Source: Bacillota bacterium (GTDB lineage: Bacteria; Bacillota; GCA-003054495; Carboxydocellales; JAJZTU01). Taken from it: a stretch of 43,622 nucleotides of DNA. The position numbers were made by a program, and so were the translations under genes. The notes under the pieces were generated by a model. It was not told the origin of the DNA and ran no database searches. It was given only the letters and a program-made list of their open reading frames with translations. Positions within the stretch are counted from its first letter, which is position 1. Each line of letters starts with the position of its first letter. Location: NCBI GenBank assembly GCA_021848765.1, contig JAJZTU010000003.1, positions 1 through 43,622 of the forward strand. Reading direction: 5' to 3'. Shown here piece by piece: positions 10,080-20,263 of this stretch.

Positions 10080-11072
10080 TCAACCCTTTTTCAGATAAGG
10101 AGTCAGGTCAAGGTAGCCCATATCCTGGGCCACCCCGGTCGGGATGCCGGTCATCCCTTCCACATACTCCGCCATCTTGAATCTAATATCCTCAGGCTCT
10201 ACACAACAGTAATTAAAGTGGGACATATAACAAAGCTTGACCTGGGAATCCCTCAGCAGATGGGCCAGCCCGATGGTAGTTATATGCCGGTGGACCCAGG
10301 CATTGTGACTGGTAACATTGGCGATAAGGACATCTACCCGGGAAAAGGCTTCCCTGATATCCTCCCTGAAGCGCTCGACTTTCCGGAAGTCCATTATCGG
10401 CCCAAAACGCTTTACTTCCTGGATGCCGTCCGGGGTGGAGTAAGCGAGGATATAGTTGGTATCCCCGGTATAGCCAAGGCGGAGGCCCTCCGCCTCCAGA
10501 ATAAATCCGTAGTTTTCCGTCCCGTGATAGGCTTGGACGGGAGTAAGCTTTACTCCTTTGACAGTCAAACTGCTGCCTGCCTCCAGGTAAACCACCTGGG
10601 GTCCTCCCAGATAGCCGTATTTTTCGGTTTCTCCCTGGTGAAACTTGCTGATACTTCTTTCGTCCTCAAAGACCTTTTTCGGCCCCATGAGGAGTCCACG
10701 GCGGGTGGACATCGCCCAACACATGCCTTCAATAATGCTCTCCGCCCCGGCGTAATGGTCCACATGTCCGTGGGAGATGTACACGGCATCCAAGGCGCCC
10801 AAATCGACCCGGGCCTCCAGGACCCCTTGCAGGGCCCCCGGACCGGGATCCACATACATAAACAGGTCGCCGAACTCCACCAGAAAGCCGGCTGTCCGGG
10901 GCCTCTGGGCAAGCACTGCCTCAGGGTTCCCCCCTGTCCCTAAAAAGGTTACTCCCCACTTGGGTTTTCTCTGTAGGCGACCCTTGCGGTCTTTCCATTT
11001 TTCTTTGGAATTTAAGATAGCTGCCTTAGTTTTGTCCCGCAGCCATAAATCCAGGTCTTGCATCTTAACCAT
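10080..11072 (-). CDS. Metallo-beta-lactamase-fold hydrolase
   Basis: VDAVYISHGHVDHYAGAE-type HxHxDH motif and downstream histidines (YTGDTNYI). Confidence 0.85.
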   Translation of the reverse strand: MVKMQDLDLWLRDKTKAAILNSKEKWKDRKGRLQRKPKWGVTFLGTGGNPEAVLAQRPRTAGFLVEFGDLFMYVDPGPGALQGVLEARVDLGALDAVYISHGHVDHYAGAESIIEGMCWAMSTRRGLLMGPKKVFEDERSISKFHQGETEKYGYLGGPQVVYLEAGSSLTVKGVKLTPVQAYHGTENYGFILEAEGLRLGYTGDTNYILAYSTPDGIQEVKRFGPIMDFRKVERFREDIREAFSRVDVLIANVTSHNAWVHRHITTIGLAHLLRDSQVKLCYMSHFNYCCVEPEDIRFKMAEYVEGMTGIPTGVAQDMGYLDLTPYLKKG

Positions 11073-11128
11073 GATTGGCTCCCCATTTAAAAAACTCTAT
11101 ATTTAACTGACTCTGTATTTAACTGACG

Positions 11129-12079
11129 CTAGATTGAATTGACTCTTTCCCGCAGCTTCTCAGCCAGCTTTTCCAGCTTGCGGATCCGGTGGTTTACCCC
11201 TGACTTGCCTACTGGGGGGTCCATGAGTTCTCCCAATTCCTTAAGGCTTACCTCAGGATACCGGAGGCGGGCCTCAGCCACCTCCCGCAATCCGGCCGGA
11301 AGTTTGTCCATGCCCAAGGTATTGGCCACAAACCGGATACTTTCCAGCTGGCGCACGGCGGCATTGACGGTCTTGTTTAAATTGGCAGTCTCACAATTGA
11401 CCAGACGGTTCACCTGGTTGCGCATATCTTTGACAATGCGCACATTCTCAAAATTCAGCAGGGCGCTGTGTGCTCCAATTATGTTCAGTAAGGCCACAAT
11501 AGCCTCACTCCCCTTGAGATAGACCACCTGCCAGTTTTTGCGGGAACCTACCTTGGCAGGCAGCTTATAGCGTCTGATTAGGCGGCAGATGGCCTCGGCA
11601 TGCTTGGCGTCATTGGTGATAATCTCCAGATGGTAATCCCCTTCGGGATCGCTGACTGAGCCCCCGCCGAGAAACACCCCCCTCAGGTAAGCACGGCGGC
11701 AGCACTCTTTAGCAAGGAACTCATCATAAATTCCTTCAGCCAAGTCCCCCTCCAGGTCCAATACCCCGATGGCTTTTAAAATGGTCTGGACCTTTCCCGG
11801 CCCGGCAACCCGGACCAGATAGGAATTATGCTTTTTCAACCTGATGCCTTTGCGCATCAGGACCTCGGTATGTATGTTAAACAAATTCTTCAGCATGGTA
11901 AATATCTTGCGGGCCACGGCTGCGTTTTCCGTGTTGATGTTAAGGGTAACCCTGTTGCCGGTACTGATTTGGATGACCCCGTCCATGCGAATCAAAGCAG
12001 CCAGCTCGGCCTTCTGGCAGCAGCGTTTTTCCGGTATAATCCGGGCCAGTTCATTCTTTGTGGTAGCTGAGAAAGACAA
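11129..12079 (-). CDS. whiA: WhiA-family DNA-binding protein
   Basis: MSFSATTKNELARIIPEKRCCQKAELAALIRMDG ... LRYPEVSLKELGELMDPPVGKSGVNHRIRKL. Confidence 0.96.
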   Translation of the reverse strand: MSFSATTKNELARIIPEKRCCQKAELAALIRMDGVIQISTGNRVTLNINTENAAVARKIFTMLKNLFNIHTEVLMRKGIRLKKHNSYLVRVAGPGKVQTILKAIGVLDLEGDLAEGIYDEFLAKECCRRAYLRGVFLGGGSVSDPEGDYHLEIITNDAKHAEAICRLIRRYKLPAKVGSRKNWQVVYLKGSEAIVALLNIIGAHSALLNFENVRIVKDMRNQVNRLVNCETANLNKTVNAAVRQLESIRFVANTLGMDKLPAGLREVAEARLRYPEVSLKELGELMDPPVGKSGVNHRIRKLEKLAEKLRERVNSI

Positions 12080-12126
12080 TCCCTACACCCCCTTAAGGGC
12101 TCTTGAACTTTAGTATACCACAATTA

Positions 12127-13575
12127 TTATGCCAGGAAAACATTTGGCAGCCACACTGTAAAGGCGCTCCCCACTCCGGGGGAGCTTTCCACCTCAAGCT
12201 CTCCCCCGTGCTGCTCCACTATCCGGTTGGCAATAGCCAGGCCCAGGCCGGTCCCGCTGCCTACCCTGGCCCGGTCTGCCCGGTAGAAACGCCGGAAAAT
12301 CTTAGGGATATCCTCAGGAGCAATCCCTGTCCCTGTATCATGGACAGTAATGCCGATAAAACCCGGCTTTTGCCGGGTGTCCAGCCAGACCCTGCCTCCC
12401 GCAGGGGTGTATTTAAAAGCATTATCAATAATAATCAGGAATAACTGCTTCAGGTAGTCCGGGTTGGCTGTAACCTGAATTCCTTTGACCTCTGCGGGAT
12501 CCATCCCCCGGAAGGTTGCCTGTCCAGGAATCAGGCGCACCTGGCGGTACAAATCTGCAAGGAACTCCTGCAGGGAAAGAGTTGCTTTGGTTATCTTAAA
12601 GCCGGCGTCTGCCCGGGCCAGGGCCAGGAGGTCGTTAACCAGCCGGGTCATCCGTTCCGTCTCCCCGGCGATATCTGCCAAAACTTCCCGGCGGGCTTCA
12701 GGGTCAATGTCCCCCATCTTTTGCAAGAGTTCAATATTGCCCCTGATGGTGGTCAAGGGGGTGCGCAGCTCATGGGAAGCATCGGAAACAAAGCGCTTCT
12801 GGGTAGCGATGCCCTCCTCCAGGCTTTGGTAGGCGCCGTGCAGCCTGGCCAGCATGTCATTGATGGTAGCGGTAAGTTCCCCAATCTCATCGGCAGGCCC
12901 TTCATAGTGAATACGGCTCTGGAGGTCCCGCGCCTCCTGAATATCCGCCGCAGCCTGGATTAAGCGGTCAATCGGCCGTAAAGCCATTCCGGCCAAAAAC
13001 CAGCCCAGCATCCCCGTCAACAGTACCGTCACCAGCCCCCCTGTAAACAGCACAAAGCTGAGGCGGCCAAGAGCCCTGTCCACCGGGACCAGCGAACGCC
13101 CTACCTGAAGAATGCCGATAATTTGGTCACGATAGGTCAAAGGCAGGTTAAAAGTGCGCAGCCTCTGGTCACCTGCCTCAATGGTCTCGTAAAAGCCCTT
13201 GCCTTTTACTGCATAGAGCAAGGTCTGCCTGCTTAAGGGCAGTACCTGATTACCCAGGTTATTAGACCTGGCCAAAATTTCCCCGTGATCATTTACCACC
13301 TGAAGATAGGTATCCGGCGAGGCAAAAACGTCAACATTAGGCAGAATAACCTGGCTTAAAGGAAAGGGAAATTCTCCCACGACCGTAATGGAGCGCACCA
13401 CTTGGTTTGCCTGGTTGGCAACTGACTGGTCGATCTCCTGGTGAAGATTGTGGCTTAAAAAAAGGTAGAGAAACACCCCTAAAGCCAGTAAGGTTAAGCT
13501 CAGGACCGTGCTATACCAAACAGTAAGCCGCATCCTGACAGACAGTTTCCGCCAGGGATTCTCTATAATGTTCAT
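12127..13575 (-). CDS. HAMP-domain sensor histidine kinase
   Basis: KRFVSDASHELRTPLTTIRGNIELL H-box, HATPase motifs (DNAFKYTPAGG, DTGTGIAPED, GTGLGLAI). Confidence 0.95.
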   Translation of the reverse strand: MNIIENPWRKLSVRMRLTVWYSTVLSLTLLALGVFLYLFLSHNLHQEIDQSVANQANQVVRSITVVGEFPFPLSQVILPNVDVFASPDTYLQVVNDHGEILARSNNLGNQVLPLSRQTLLYAVKGKGFYETIEAGDQRLRTFNLPLTYRDQIIGILQVGRSLVPVDRALGRLSFVLFTGGLVTVLLTGMLGWFLAGMALRPIDRLIQAAADIQEARDLQSRIHYEGPADEIGELTATINDMLARLHGAYQSLEEGIATQKRFVSDASHELRTPLTTIRGNIELLQKMGDIDPEARREVLADIAGETERMTRLVNDLLALARADAGFKITKATLSLQEFLADLYRQVRLIPGQATFRGMDPAEVKGIQVTANPDYLKQLFLIIIDNAFKYTPAGGRVWLDTRQKPGFIGITVHDTGTGIAPEDIPKIFRRFYRADRARVGSGTGLGLAIANRIVEQHGGELEVESSPGVGSAFTVWLPNVFLA

Positions 13576-13581
13576 CTTAGC

Positions 13582-14295
13582 TCACTCCCTAAGCACATAT
13601 CCGGCTCCCCGTACTGTATGGATCAGACGTTTTTCCCCCGCTTCCTCCAGCTTCTGACGCAGTATACCCACATAGACTTCCAGGACATTGGACTCCCCAC
13701 TGTAGTCAAAACCCCAAATCCTATCCATAATCAGTTCCCTGGTCAAGACCTGGCGGGGGTGCTCCAGGAACAGGGACAAAAGCTCGAATTCCTTGGTGGT
13801 AAGCTGGATAACCCGGCCTCCCCGGCAGGCTTCCCGGGTGCCGGTGTCCAGGCGCAGATCTGCAAACCGGTAGACAGTTGACTGGACTGCCGGGCGCGCC
13901 TTGTTCCCGGAAGGGTTTTCCGGGTTCCCGCCCTTGCCTCTCCGCAGCAGCGCCCTCACCCTGGCCAAAAGTTCCTCCAAAGCAAAGGGTTTTATCAGGT
14001 AATCATCTGCCCCTGCATCCAAGCCCTGGACCCGGTCATTGACCTCATCCCTGGCTGTAAGCATGAGGATGGGCAGGTTGCTTTCGGCCCGCAGGCGGCG
14101 GCATACTTCCATTCCGTCCAGAGCAGGCATCATCAGGTCCAGGATCACCAGGTCAGGAGGATTGGACCAGGCCAGTTTCAGGCCCTCCAAACCATCATTG
14201 GCCACCTGCACCGCATATCCTTCAAAGGTCAGCGCCCGGCGAAGCAGAGCGGTTATTTTGGGGTCATCATCAACTACGAGAATAGTTGCACCCAT
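13582..14295 (-). CDS. OmpR/PhoB-type response regulator
   Basis: [18 protein letters not shown] ... [14 protein letters not shown] ... winged-helix Trans_reg_C end. Confidence 0.95.
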   Translation of the reverse strand: MGATILVVDDDPKITALLRRALTFEGYAVQVANDGLEGLKLAWSNPPDLVILDLMMPALDGMEVCRRLRAESNLPILMLTARDEVNDRVQGLDAGADDYLIKPFALEELLARVRALLRRGKGGNPENPSGNKARPAVQSTVYRFADLRLDTGTREACRGGRVIQLTTKEFELLSLFLEHPRQVLTRELIMDRIWGFDYSGESNVLEVYVGILRQKLEEAGEKRLIHTVRGAGYVLRE

Positions 14296-14346
14296 AGGCG
14301 CCCTCCTCTCTGCTGTTATTTTACAACAAACTCAACTAAAATAAAA

Positions 14347-14389
14347 ACACCTGCTCCCATAGGAGCGGGTGAGGCAAAGGAGCAGGTGT
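14347..14389 (-). terminator. Terminator after htrA-like gene
   Basis: Minus strand ACACCTGCTCC...GGAGCAGGTGT (11-bp stem) followed by TTTTATTTT. Confidence 0.75.
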
Positions 14390-14415
14390 ATATTTGAAAG
14401 GCGAGTTGACAGTGC

Positions 14416-15618
14416 CTACTTGTGGCGGTCCTGCTTGGCTTCTATAGTGACCTCCGCGTAGTTGGTATTGCCGTCCCGGAAGACTACCAGGACTACTTTG
14501 TCACCCACCTTTGTTTTCTGAACCAATTCTACCAGTTCATCCTGAGTCTTAACCGGCTTTTTATTAAACTCCAAAATGATGTCACCCCTCTGAAGGCCAG
14601 CTTTCTCAGCAGGACCACCGGGAGCTACCGAGGCCACAATAACCCCTTCGGCCTTATTGAAGCCAAAATATTCGGCCAGCTCTTTGGTTACCGGCTGGAG
14701 GTATACTCCTAACCAGGGGCGCGTTACCTTGCCGTTTTTCAGCAAGTCCTGAAGGATAGCCTGGACAGTACTGGTGGGAATGGCGAAACCGATTCCCTGA
14801 GCCTGAGCGTTTACCGCCGTGTTAATCCCTACAACCTCACCGTTCAGGTTTAACAGGGGACCGCCGCTGTTGCCGGGGTTAATGGAAGCATCAGTCTGCA
14901 GAAGGTTTTCGTACCGCCGGTCCTCGATGTTTACCGGGCGGCCCTTAGCGCTGATGACGCCTACTGTGACGGTGTGGTCCAGGCCATAGGGGTTCCCGAT
15001 GGCGATTACCCAATCCCCCACCAGGATGTTCTCCGATTTGCCCAGGGGAAGGGTGGGCAGTTCCTTGTCTGCCTTGATTTTTAATACTGCCAGGTCTTTA
15101 TCATAATCAGAGCCTGCTAATTCAGCTGTAAAGGGTGTGGCATAGCCGTTTACCGTTACTGTAATTTTGTTCGCCCCGTCGATAACGTGTTCATTGGTTA
15201 GGATATAGCCGTCCTTGGAGATGATAAAGCCGGAGCCCATTCCCTTTTGAATTGACTGCTGCCGGGGCGCTAACTGCTGGTCACCGAAGAATTCCCGGAA
15301 AAAAGGATCGTTAAAAAATGGGTTTAGCCTCTGCATATCTGTGACCCTGACCTGGGTTTCAATCTTAACCACAGCCGGTCCGGTTTTGGCTACAATATCC
15401 CTGATCGTAGTAGGCCCCAGTAAGGTTACCGGACTTGTTACCTGAAAATCGGCCAACCGGCCGGTTTCCGCAGTCTTGGCGGTTTCCGCCCGGGCGGCTT
15501 TGTCCAAGATTCCGGGATTCAGAGCCAGCATCAGCCCACCTAAAGCCAAAATACCGGCTAAAAAGGAGCCAATTACTATGCCTAAAATGGGGCGTTTGGC
15601 CTGATTAGTTTCCTGCAT
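14416..15618 (-). CDS. HtrA/DegP-like trypsin-type serine protease with PDZ domain
   Basis: GSGFIISKDGYILTNEHVI...YDKDLAVLKI...TDASINPGNSGGPLLN; C-terminal PDZ. Confidence 0.96.
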   Translation of the reverse strand: MQETNQAKRPILGIVIGSFLAGILALGGLMLALNPGILDKAARAETAKTAETGRLADFQVTSPVTLLGPTTIRDIVAKTGPAVVKIETQVRVTDMQRLNPFFNDPFFREFFGDQQLAPRQQSIQKGMGSGFIISKDGYILTNEHVIDGANKITVTVNGYATPFTAELAGSDYDKDLAVLKIKADKELPTLPLGKSENILVGDWVIAIGNPYGLDHTVTVGVISAKGRPVNIEDRRYENLLQTDASINPGNSGGPLLNLNGEVVGINTAVNAQAQGIGFAIPTSTVQAILQDLLKNGKVTRPWLGVYLQPVTKELAEYFGFNKAEGVIVASVAPGGPAEKAGLQRGDIILEFNKKPVKTQDELVELVQKTKVGDKVVLVVFRDGNTNYAEVTIEAKQDRHK

Positions 15619-15724
15619 GAGTTCTCCCTCCAGAATTCTTTTAGTTTAATTTTGGAGGAGAAAGCTGAATATAACCTGAAAATAAGGTAAAGCTTTGTTA
15701 AAAGTTTTTTCCTTACTATCGTTT

Positions 15725-16825
15725 TCACAGGTTTTTTACTGCTGCCAGGGCATTAACCAGGCCTGCCCCTTGCTGATCGGAGTTAAGCCCTGGCAGCAGC
15801 TCAGCCTGTTTTTTCAGGTGAGTTATCATCTGGGTAGGATTCAGGGATTTTCTGGCCAGGACCAGGGCACAGGTGCCGGTGACATGAGGGGTAGCCATGG
15901 AAGTACCGCTCATATAGGCATAAGAATTGCCCTTATAGGTAGAGTAGATATTAACTCCGGGCGCTGTCAAATCAACCGAAGGGCCACAGGAGCTAAAGTA
16001 GGCAAAGGAATCATTCTGAGCGATTGCTGTTACTGCTATAACTTGAGGGTATTTGGCCGGATAAATGACCGTATCCCCACTGCAACCGCTGTTGCCGGCG
16101 GCAGCCACCATGGTAATTCCGGCCTGGGCTACTTTGACTATAGCTGCATAAAAAGAGGGGTAATCAAAAGGTGTGCCCAGACTCATGTTAATAACCCTCA
16201 TCTTGTGGTTAATACACCACTGAAGGCCCTCAATCACATCTGACAGGTAACCGCTCCCATATTTATTTAATACCTTTACACCGTACAGTAAAGCTTTGGG
16301 AGCAACCCCAACAACGCCCAGGGAATTATTCAGGGCGGCAACTATTCCGGCTACATGGGTCCCGTGGCCGTTATCATCATGAAAGGTTTTTCCATGATTA
16401 ACAGTATTCACTCCTCCGACAACCTTTAAATCCTTATGTTTCCGGTCAATCCCGGTATCAACTATGGCCACCTTGACTTTTGCCCCGGCGCTGAGCGGCC
16501 ACGCCAAATTAGCTTTTATCCGTTTTATTCCCCATGGCAGCGCCTGAGCCTGAGGATTGAGCTCAGATTCCCGTTCTGCCGCTGGTTCACCCTCAGAAAC
16601 CGCAGTAATCCTGCAGTCATCATCAACTCTCTGCACCCATGGTTCATTGGCAAGGGCAGTTAAGGCAGCTTTCTTGCGTACCTTTACTACCAAAGCGTTA
16701 ATTATGGGCAGGGATTTAATTATTACTCCCCAAGGAAGTACCTGACTCAAGGTTAATTGGTCAAGATTATAATCCGGATTTAAAACAATAATTTTTCTCA
16801 CCACAGCCGCCCCCTTTAAAGCCAT
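15725..16825 (-). CDS. S8 family subtilisin-like serine peptidase
   Basis: VKVAIVDTGIDRKHKDL, NGHGTHVAGIVAALNN, MSGTSMATPHVTGTCAL catalytic triad motifs. Confidence 0.96.
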   Translation of the reverse strand: MALKGAAVVRKIIVLNPDYNLDQLTLSQVLPWGVIIKSLPIINALVVKVRKKAALTALANEPWVQRVDDDCRITAVSEGEPAAERESELNPQAQALPWGIKRIKANLAWPLSAGAKVKVAIVDTGIDRKHKDLKVVGGVNTVNHGKTFHDDNGHGTHVAGIVAALNNSLGVVGVAPKALLYGVKVLNKYGSGYLSDVIEGLQWCINHKMRVINMSLGTPFDYPSFYAAIVKVAQAGITMVAAAGNSGCSGDTVIYPAKYPQVIAVTAIAQNDSFAYFSSCGPSVDLTAPGVNIYSTYKGNSYAYMSGTSMATPHVTGTCALVLARKSLNPTQMITHLKKQAELLPGLNSDQQGAGLVNALAAVKNL

Positions 16826-16910
16826 TCCGGTTAGGGATCACGTGATTTAACTTCCTAGGTGTGACAGGTATAATATACAATATGAATTTTTTGCAGCTGT
16901 GGTTACAACA

Positions 16911-16938
16911 AAACAACCCAGGTTGCCCTGGGTTGTTT
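16911..16938. terminator. Terminator after YhcN/YlaJ-like lipoprotein gene
   Basis: AAACAACCCAGG-TTGC-CCTGGGTTGTTT 12-bp stem with T-rich flank on the minus strand. Confidence 0.65.
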
Positions 16939-16946
16939 AAGTAAAG

Positions 16947-17483
16947 TTAAGTGGTTGGTTTGGCTCTGTTAAAAAATTCGCCGATTTCTTTGAAGAAATC
17001 AGATATAGGCCTGCCTTCGGCTATACCCCTGGCCATACCCTGGATTCGTCCCACCGCGTCCGGGTCGGTCTCCACCACAGCATTGACAATGCGGGGGTCT
17101 TCCTTGGCCCGGCTGGCGGCCAGTTCCCTGATTCTTTCCACCTTAGCCCCTTCGATGTTCTTTTTGAGGTCCACGCCAATGAGGGCAACATTCCCTACTA
17201 CGACAACATAGGCTCTGTTCACCCCATCAATAGCCGCTGCCTTTCTGGCAATATCATCAGCTGCATCAGCCGCACGGGCCTGGGTTCCGGGTGCAGGAAC
17301 CACCGGGGCCGGAGTAACCGCGCCAGGAGCCGGCGTTGTGGCCGGAGGAGGAGCCGGTGCTGTGGGCGGCGCCGGAGGAGCCGGTATGGGTTTTCTGGGA
17401 GCACAGCCACCTAGAGTTAAGACGGCTGCTACCAGGATTGCTACTAAAGCCAGGCTTAAAAAATATCCAATTCCCTTGTTCAT
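16947..17483 (-). CDS. YhcN/YlaJ-family sporulation-type lipoprotein with proline-rich linker
   Basis: Signal/lipobox MNKGIGYFLSLALVAILVAAVLTLGGC, Pro-Ala linker, conserved domain AYVVVVGNVALIGVDL. Start trimmed to 17483. Confidence 0.8.
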   Translation of the reverse strand: MNKGIGYFLSLALVAILVAAVLTLGGCAPRKPIPAPPAPPTAPAPPPATTPAPGAVTPAPVVPAPGTQARAADAADDIARKAAAIDGVNRAYVVVVGNVALIGVDLKKNIEGAKVERIRELAASRAKEDPRIVNAVVETDPDAVGRIQGMARGIAEGRPISDFFKEIGEFFNRAKPTT

Positions 17484-17617
17484 AGAATTCACCTCCTCTC
17501 CGGTAGATAGCAAAACTTGCCCAGAGGTAAGTTTTTCCCACCGGAGAGAAAATATGCAGCAGTATCCAATGCAACACGGTGTCACCTCAATTTTTTTAAG
17601 TAAATATAAGTAAATAT

Positions 17618-18037
17618 CTAACTTCTGACCACAAAAATGCTCCCAATTAGTATTAAAATACTCCCTAAAAGCAATTGTGTGCTCACCTTTTCCCGCAAGA
17701 ATAGAACTGCTATAACGAGAGTAACTACCACGCTGAGTTTGTCCAAAGGCGCCACCTTACTGGCCGGCGCTAACTTCAACGCCGCGAAAAACGCTAACCA
17801 GGATGCGGCTCCGGATAACCCGGATAAAAAAATAAAGACAAGAGAATGTCTATCTATACTTCTTATTTGTGAAAAAGTGCCGTTAAAAAGTATCAACATA
17901 ATCAAAGACCCGGCCATTATTGTAGCCCTGACCGCTGTTGCCACCGTTGAGTCTATATTTCGTATACCGACTTTTCCAAAAATGCCAACCAAACCGGCAA
18001 AAAAAGCAGAAAGTAGAGAATAAGTAATCCATCCCAT
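17618..18037 (-). CDS. Small EamA/EmrE-type membrane transporter (single EamA domain)
   Basis: 139 aa, several TM segments, GLSGAASWLAFFAALKLAPASKVAPLDKLSVVVT. Confidence 0.85.
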   Translation of the reverse strand: MGWITYSLLSAFFAGLVGIFGKVGIRNIDSTVATAVRATIMAGSLIMLILFNGTFSQIRSIDRHSLVFIFLSGLSGAASWLAFFAALKLAPASKVAPLDKLSVVVTLVIAVLFLREKVSTQLLLGSILILIGSIFVVRS

Positions 18038-18079
18038 TTATGATTCCTCACTTTTGGCTCCCCTTCAGAGAGCCCGTCG

Positions 18080-18424
18080 CTATTTTACTTTCTTTTTAGC
18101 ACCATACTGTATAACATTTACATCAACCAGCATAATTAACCCCCGAGGAACCATTTCTTGAACAGCAGGTAAAATTCTCATAATATTTTCCTCAGAATCT
18201 ACTGCTTCGATAACCATCGGTAAATCTGCAGAAAGGTCAAGTATTTTGGCAGAGTGAAGCTGTTTATCTGCACCATAGCCCAGAATCCCCCTATAGACCG
18301 TAGCTCCGGCTATTCCTGCTTCCCTTAACTTCATTACGATTTGATTGTATAGTGTTTTACCGCGCCACTTTTCAGCTTCCCCAACATAAATCTTCAACAG
18401 CTTAGCTTTACCTGTAATGTCCAT
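18080..18424 (-). CDS. DUF190 family protein
   Basis: MDITGKAKLLKIYVGEAEKWRGKTLYNQIVMKLREAGIAGATVYRGILGYG..., typical DUF190. Confidence 0.88.
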   Translation of the reverse strand: MDITGKAKLLKIYVGEAEKWRGKTLYNQIVMKLREAGIAGATVYRGILGYGADKQLHSAKILDLSADLPMVIEAVDSEENIMRILPAVQEMVPRGLIMLVDVNVIQYGAKKKVK

Positions 18425-18436
18425 AATCACACCTCC

Positions 18437-18808
18437 CTATAACTGTCCCGCTAAAACAATACCGGCGTATGCTGAGACCAAACCAACGATAATACTGGTT
18501 AAGAAATATTTAACTGCTGTGCTTTTTTCCCCGTCTTCAATTAAACCGATTATTTCGTAACTAAAAGTAGAATAAGTGGTATAAGCACCCAGGAATCCCG
18601 TTGTTGTCAGGTGCTTTAAAAAAACCAATTCGGCACTGGCCCTGGAAAACAAAACATACAGTAAACCCATTACAAATGATCCGGTAATATTTATCAAAAA
18701 GGTGGCCAGCGGAAAATCCCCCCGCCACCTTTGGCCTACCCATTTACTTAGACCATACCTGGATAAGGCGCCAAAGACACCCCCTAAACCAACAAAAACG
18801 TACTCCAT
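18437..18808 (-). CDS. crcB: Fluoride channel CrcB/Fluc, copy 2
   Basis: GGVFGALSRYGLSKW...TFLINITGSFVMGLLY...TTGFLGAYTTYSTFSYE. Confidence 0.95.
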   Translation of the reverse strand: MEYVFVGLGGVFGALSRYGLSKWVGQRWRGDFPLATFLINITGSFVMGLLYVLFSRASAELVFLKHLTTTGFLGAYTTYSTFSYEIIGLIEDGEKSTAVKYFLTSIIVGLVSAYAGIVLAGQL

Positions 18809-18831
18809 ATTTTTTCGCCTCCCCGCAGGTG

Positions 18832-19242
18832 CTATTCAGCGGATTCCCTTACAGGCCGCGCGGTCATGACCCTGCTCAAAACAACGCCGAACCAGGCAAA
18901 CAATACACAACCAAGTGACGTGGACAGGATATAGGCCAGAGAAAGCCCAGTCAGGTTGCTCCTTAGTAAATTAATTGATTCCAGGGCAAAGGTGGAAAAA
19001 GTGGTATAGGCCCCCAAAAACCCGGTTCCAACAGCCAAGCGCAACTTTGGATTTATTGCCAGCCGGTCTACGGTAAGGGTCAGGAAAAAACTTAAAACAA
19101 AGCAGCCGGTCAAGTTTATGATCAGCGTATTTAGCGGGAACGCGGAAGTGAATCCGGCCTTGATCAGTTTGCCAAGGGCTGCCCTGGTAACTGCACCAAG
19201 AAACCCGGCAATTGCAACTGCCAGATAGTCCAATTTAGTCAC
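18832..19242 (-). CDS. crcB: Fluoride channel CrcB/Fluc, copy 1
   Basis: AGFLGAVTRAALGKL...TLIINLTGCFVLSFFL...GTGFLGAYTTFSTFALE. Confidence 0.95.
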   Translation of the reverse strand: MTKLDYLAVAIAGFLGAVTRAALGKLIKAGFTSAFPLNTLIINLTGCFVLSFFLTLTVDRLAINPKLRLAVGTGFLGAYTTFSTFALESINLLRSNLTGLSLAYILSTSLGCVLFAWFGVVLSRVMTARPVRESAE

Positions 19243-19252
19243 CTGCCTATCA

Positions 19253-20260
19253 CTATTTTAAGGCTTCTGCTATTTTCACAGCTAAGGCCACCGTTGCCCC
19301 GACCATCGGGTTATTGCCCATACCGATAAAACCCATCATATCTACGTGGGAAGGGACAGAACTTGAACCTGCAAATTGAGCATCACTGTGCATACGTCCC
19401 ATTGTATCGGTCATCCCGTACGAGGCCGGTCCTGCTGCAAGGTTATCGGGGTGCAAGGTTCTTCCTGTGCCACCACCGGAAGCTACAGAAAAGAAAGATT
19501 TACCGTTTTCAATACACCATTTCTTGTATGTCGCCACCACAGGATGCTGAAACCTGGTTGGGTTTGTTGAATTCCCGGTAATTGATAGATCTACCTGTTC
19601 AAGTTGCATAATTGCTATGCCTTCATCAATTGATTCAGCACCATAAATCCTTACATTTGCCCGTTTATCATTGGTAAACTTTTTTTCGTTAACAATATGT
19701 ACTTTCCCGGTTTTAAAGTCAAACTTGGTCTCTACAAAAGTAAAACCGGTCATTCTCCCTATAATATTGGCTGCATCCTTTCCCAAGCCGTTAAGAATGA
19801 CTTTTAACGGCTGCTTCCGCACTTGATCCGCATATTTTGTGATTCCTAATGCCCCCTCAGCGGCAGCAAAGGATTCGTGCCCGGCAACAAAGGCAAAAGT
19901 ACGGGTTTTTTCATCTAACAACATGCTGGCCAATCGCCCGTGTCCAAGTCCAACTTCTCTTTGTTCGGCCACTGATCCGGGAACGGTAAAAGCCTGAAGT
20001 CCTTCCCCAATTGATAGAGCGATCTCTTGAACATTGGCGGATGCTTTTTGTATTGCTATGGCTGCCCCCAATAGGTAAGCCCAGACGGCGTTATCGAAGG
20101 CAATTGGTTGTACACCCCTGACTAATTCTTCGATGTTAATACCCTTGCTAAGCAACAGTTCTCCGGCCTTTTGCAAATCATCCATTTGGTATTGTGCTAA
20201 GACAGCTTTGATTTTATCAATCCTACGTTCAATTCCTTCAAAATGAACCACTGTATTCAC
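19253..20260 (-). CDS. GGGtGRT-family protein
   Basis: Contains the signature SGGGTGRTLHPDN; C-terminal GFIGMGNNPMVGATVALAVKIAEA. Confidence 0.9.
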   Translation of the reverse strand: MNTVVHFEGIERRIDKIKAVLAQYQMDDLQKAGELLLSKGINIEELVRGVQPIAFDNAVWAYLLGAAIAIQKASANVQEIALSIGEGLQAFTVPGSVAEQREVGLGHGRLASMLLDEKTRTFAFVAGHESFAAAEGALGITKYADQVRKQPLKVILNGLGKDAANIIGRMTGFTFVETKFDFKTGKVHIVNEKKFTNDKRANVRIYGAESIDEGIAIMQLEQVDLSITGNSTNPTRFQHPVVATYKKWCIENGKSFFSVASGGGTGRTLHPDNLAAGPASYGMTDTMGRMHSDAQFAGSSSVPSHVDMMGFIGMGNNPMVGATVALAVKIAEALK

Positions 20261-20263
20261 CTC

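Noticed and set aside
10014-10943. Plus-strand ORF of 309 aa
   Set aside because: Antisense to the well-supported metallo-beta-lactamase-fold gene.
17296-17400. GC-rich repetitive stretch resembling a tandem repeat
   Set aside because: Explained by the Pro/Ala-rich linker of the YhcN/YlaJ-like lipoprotein.
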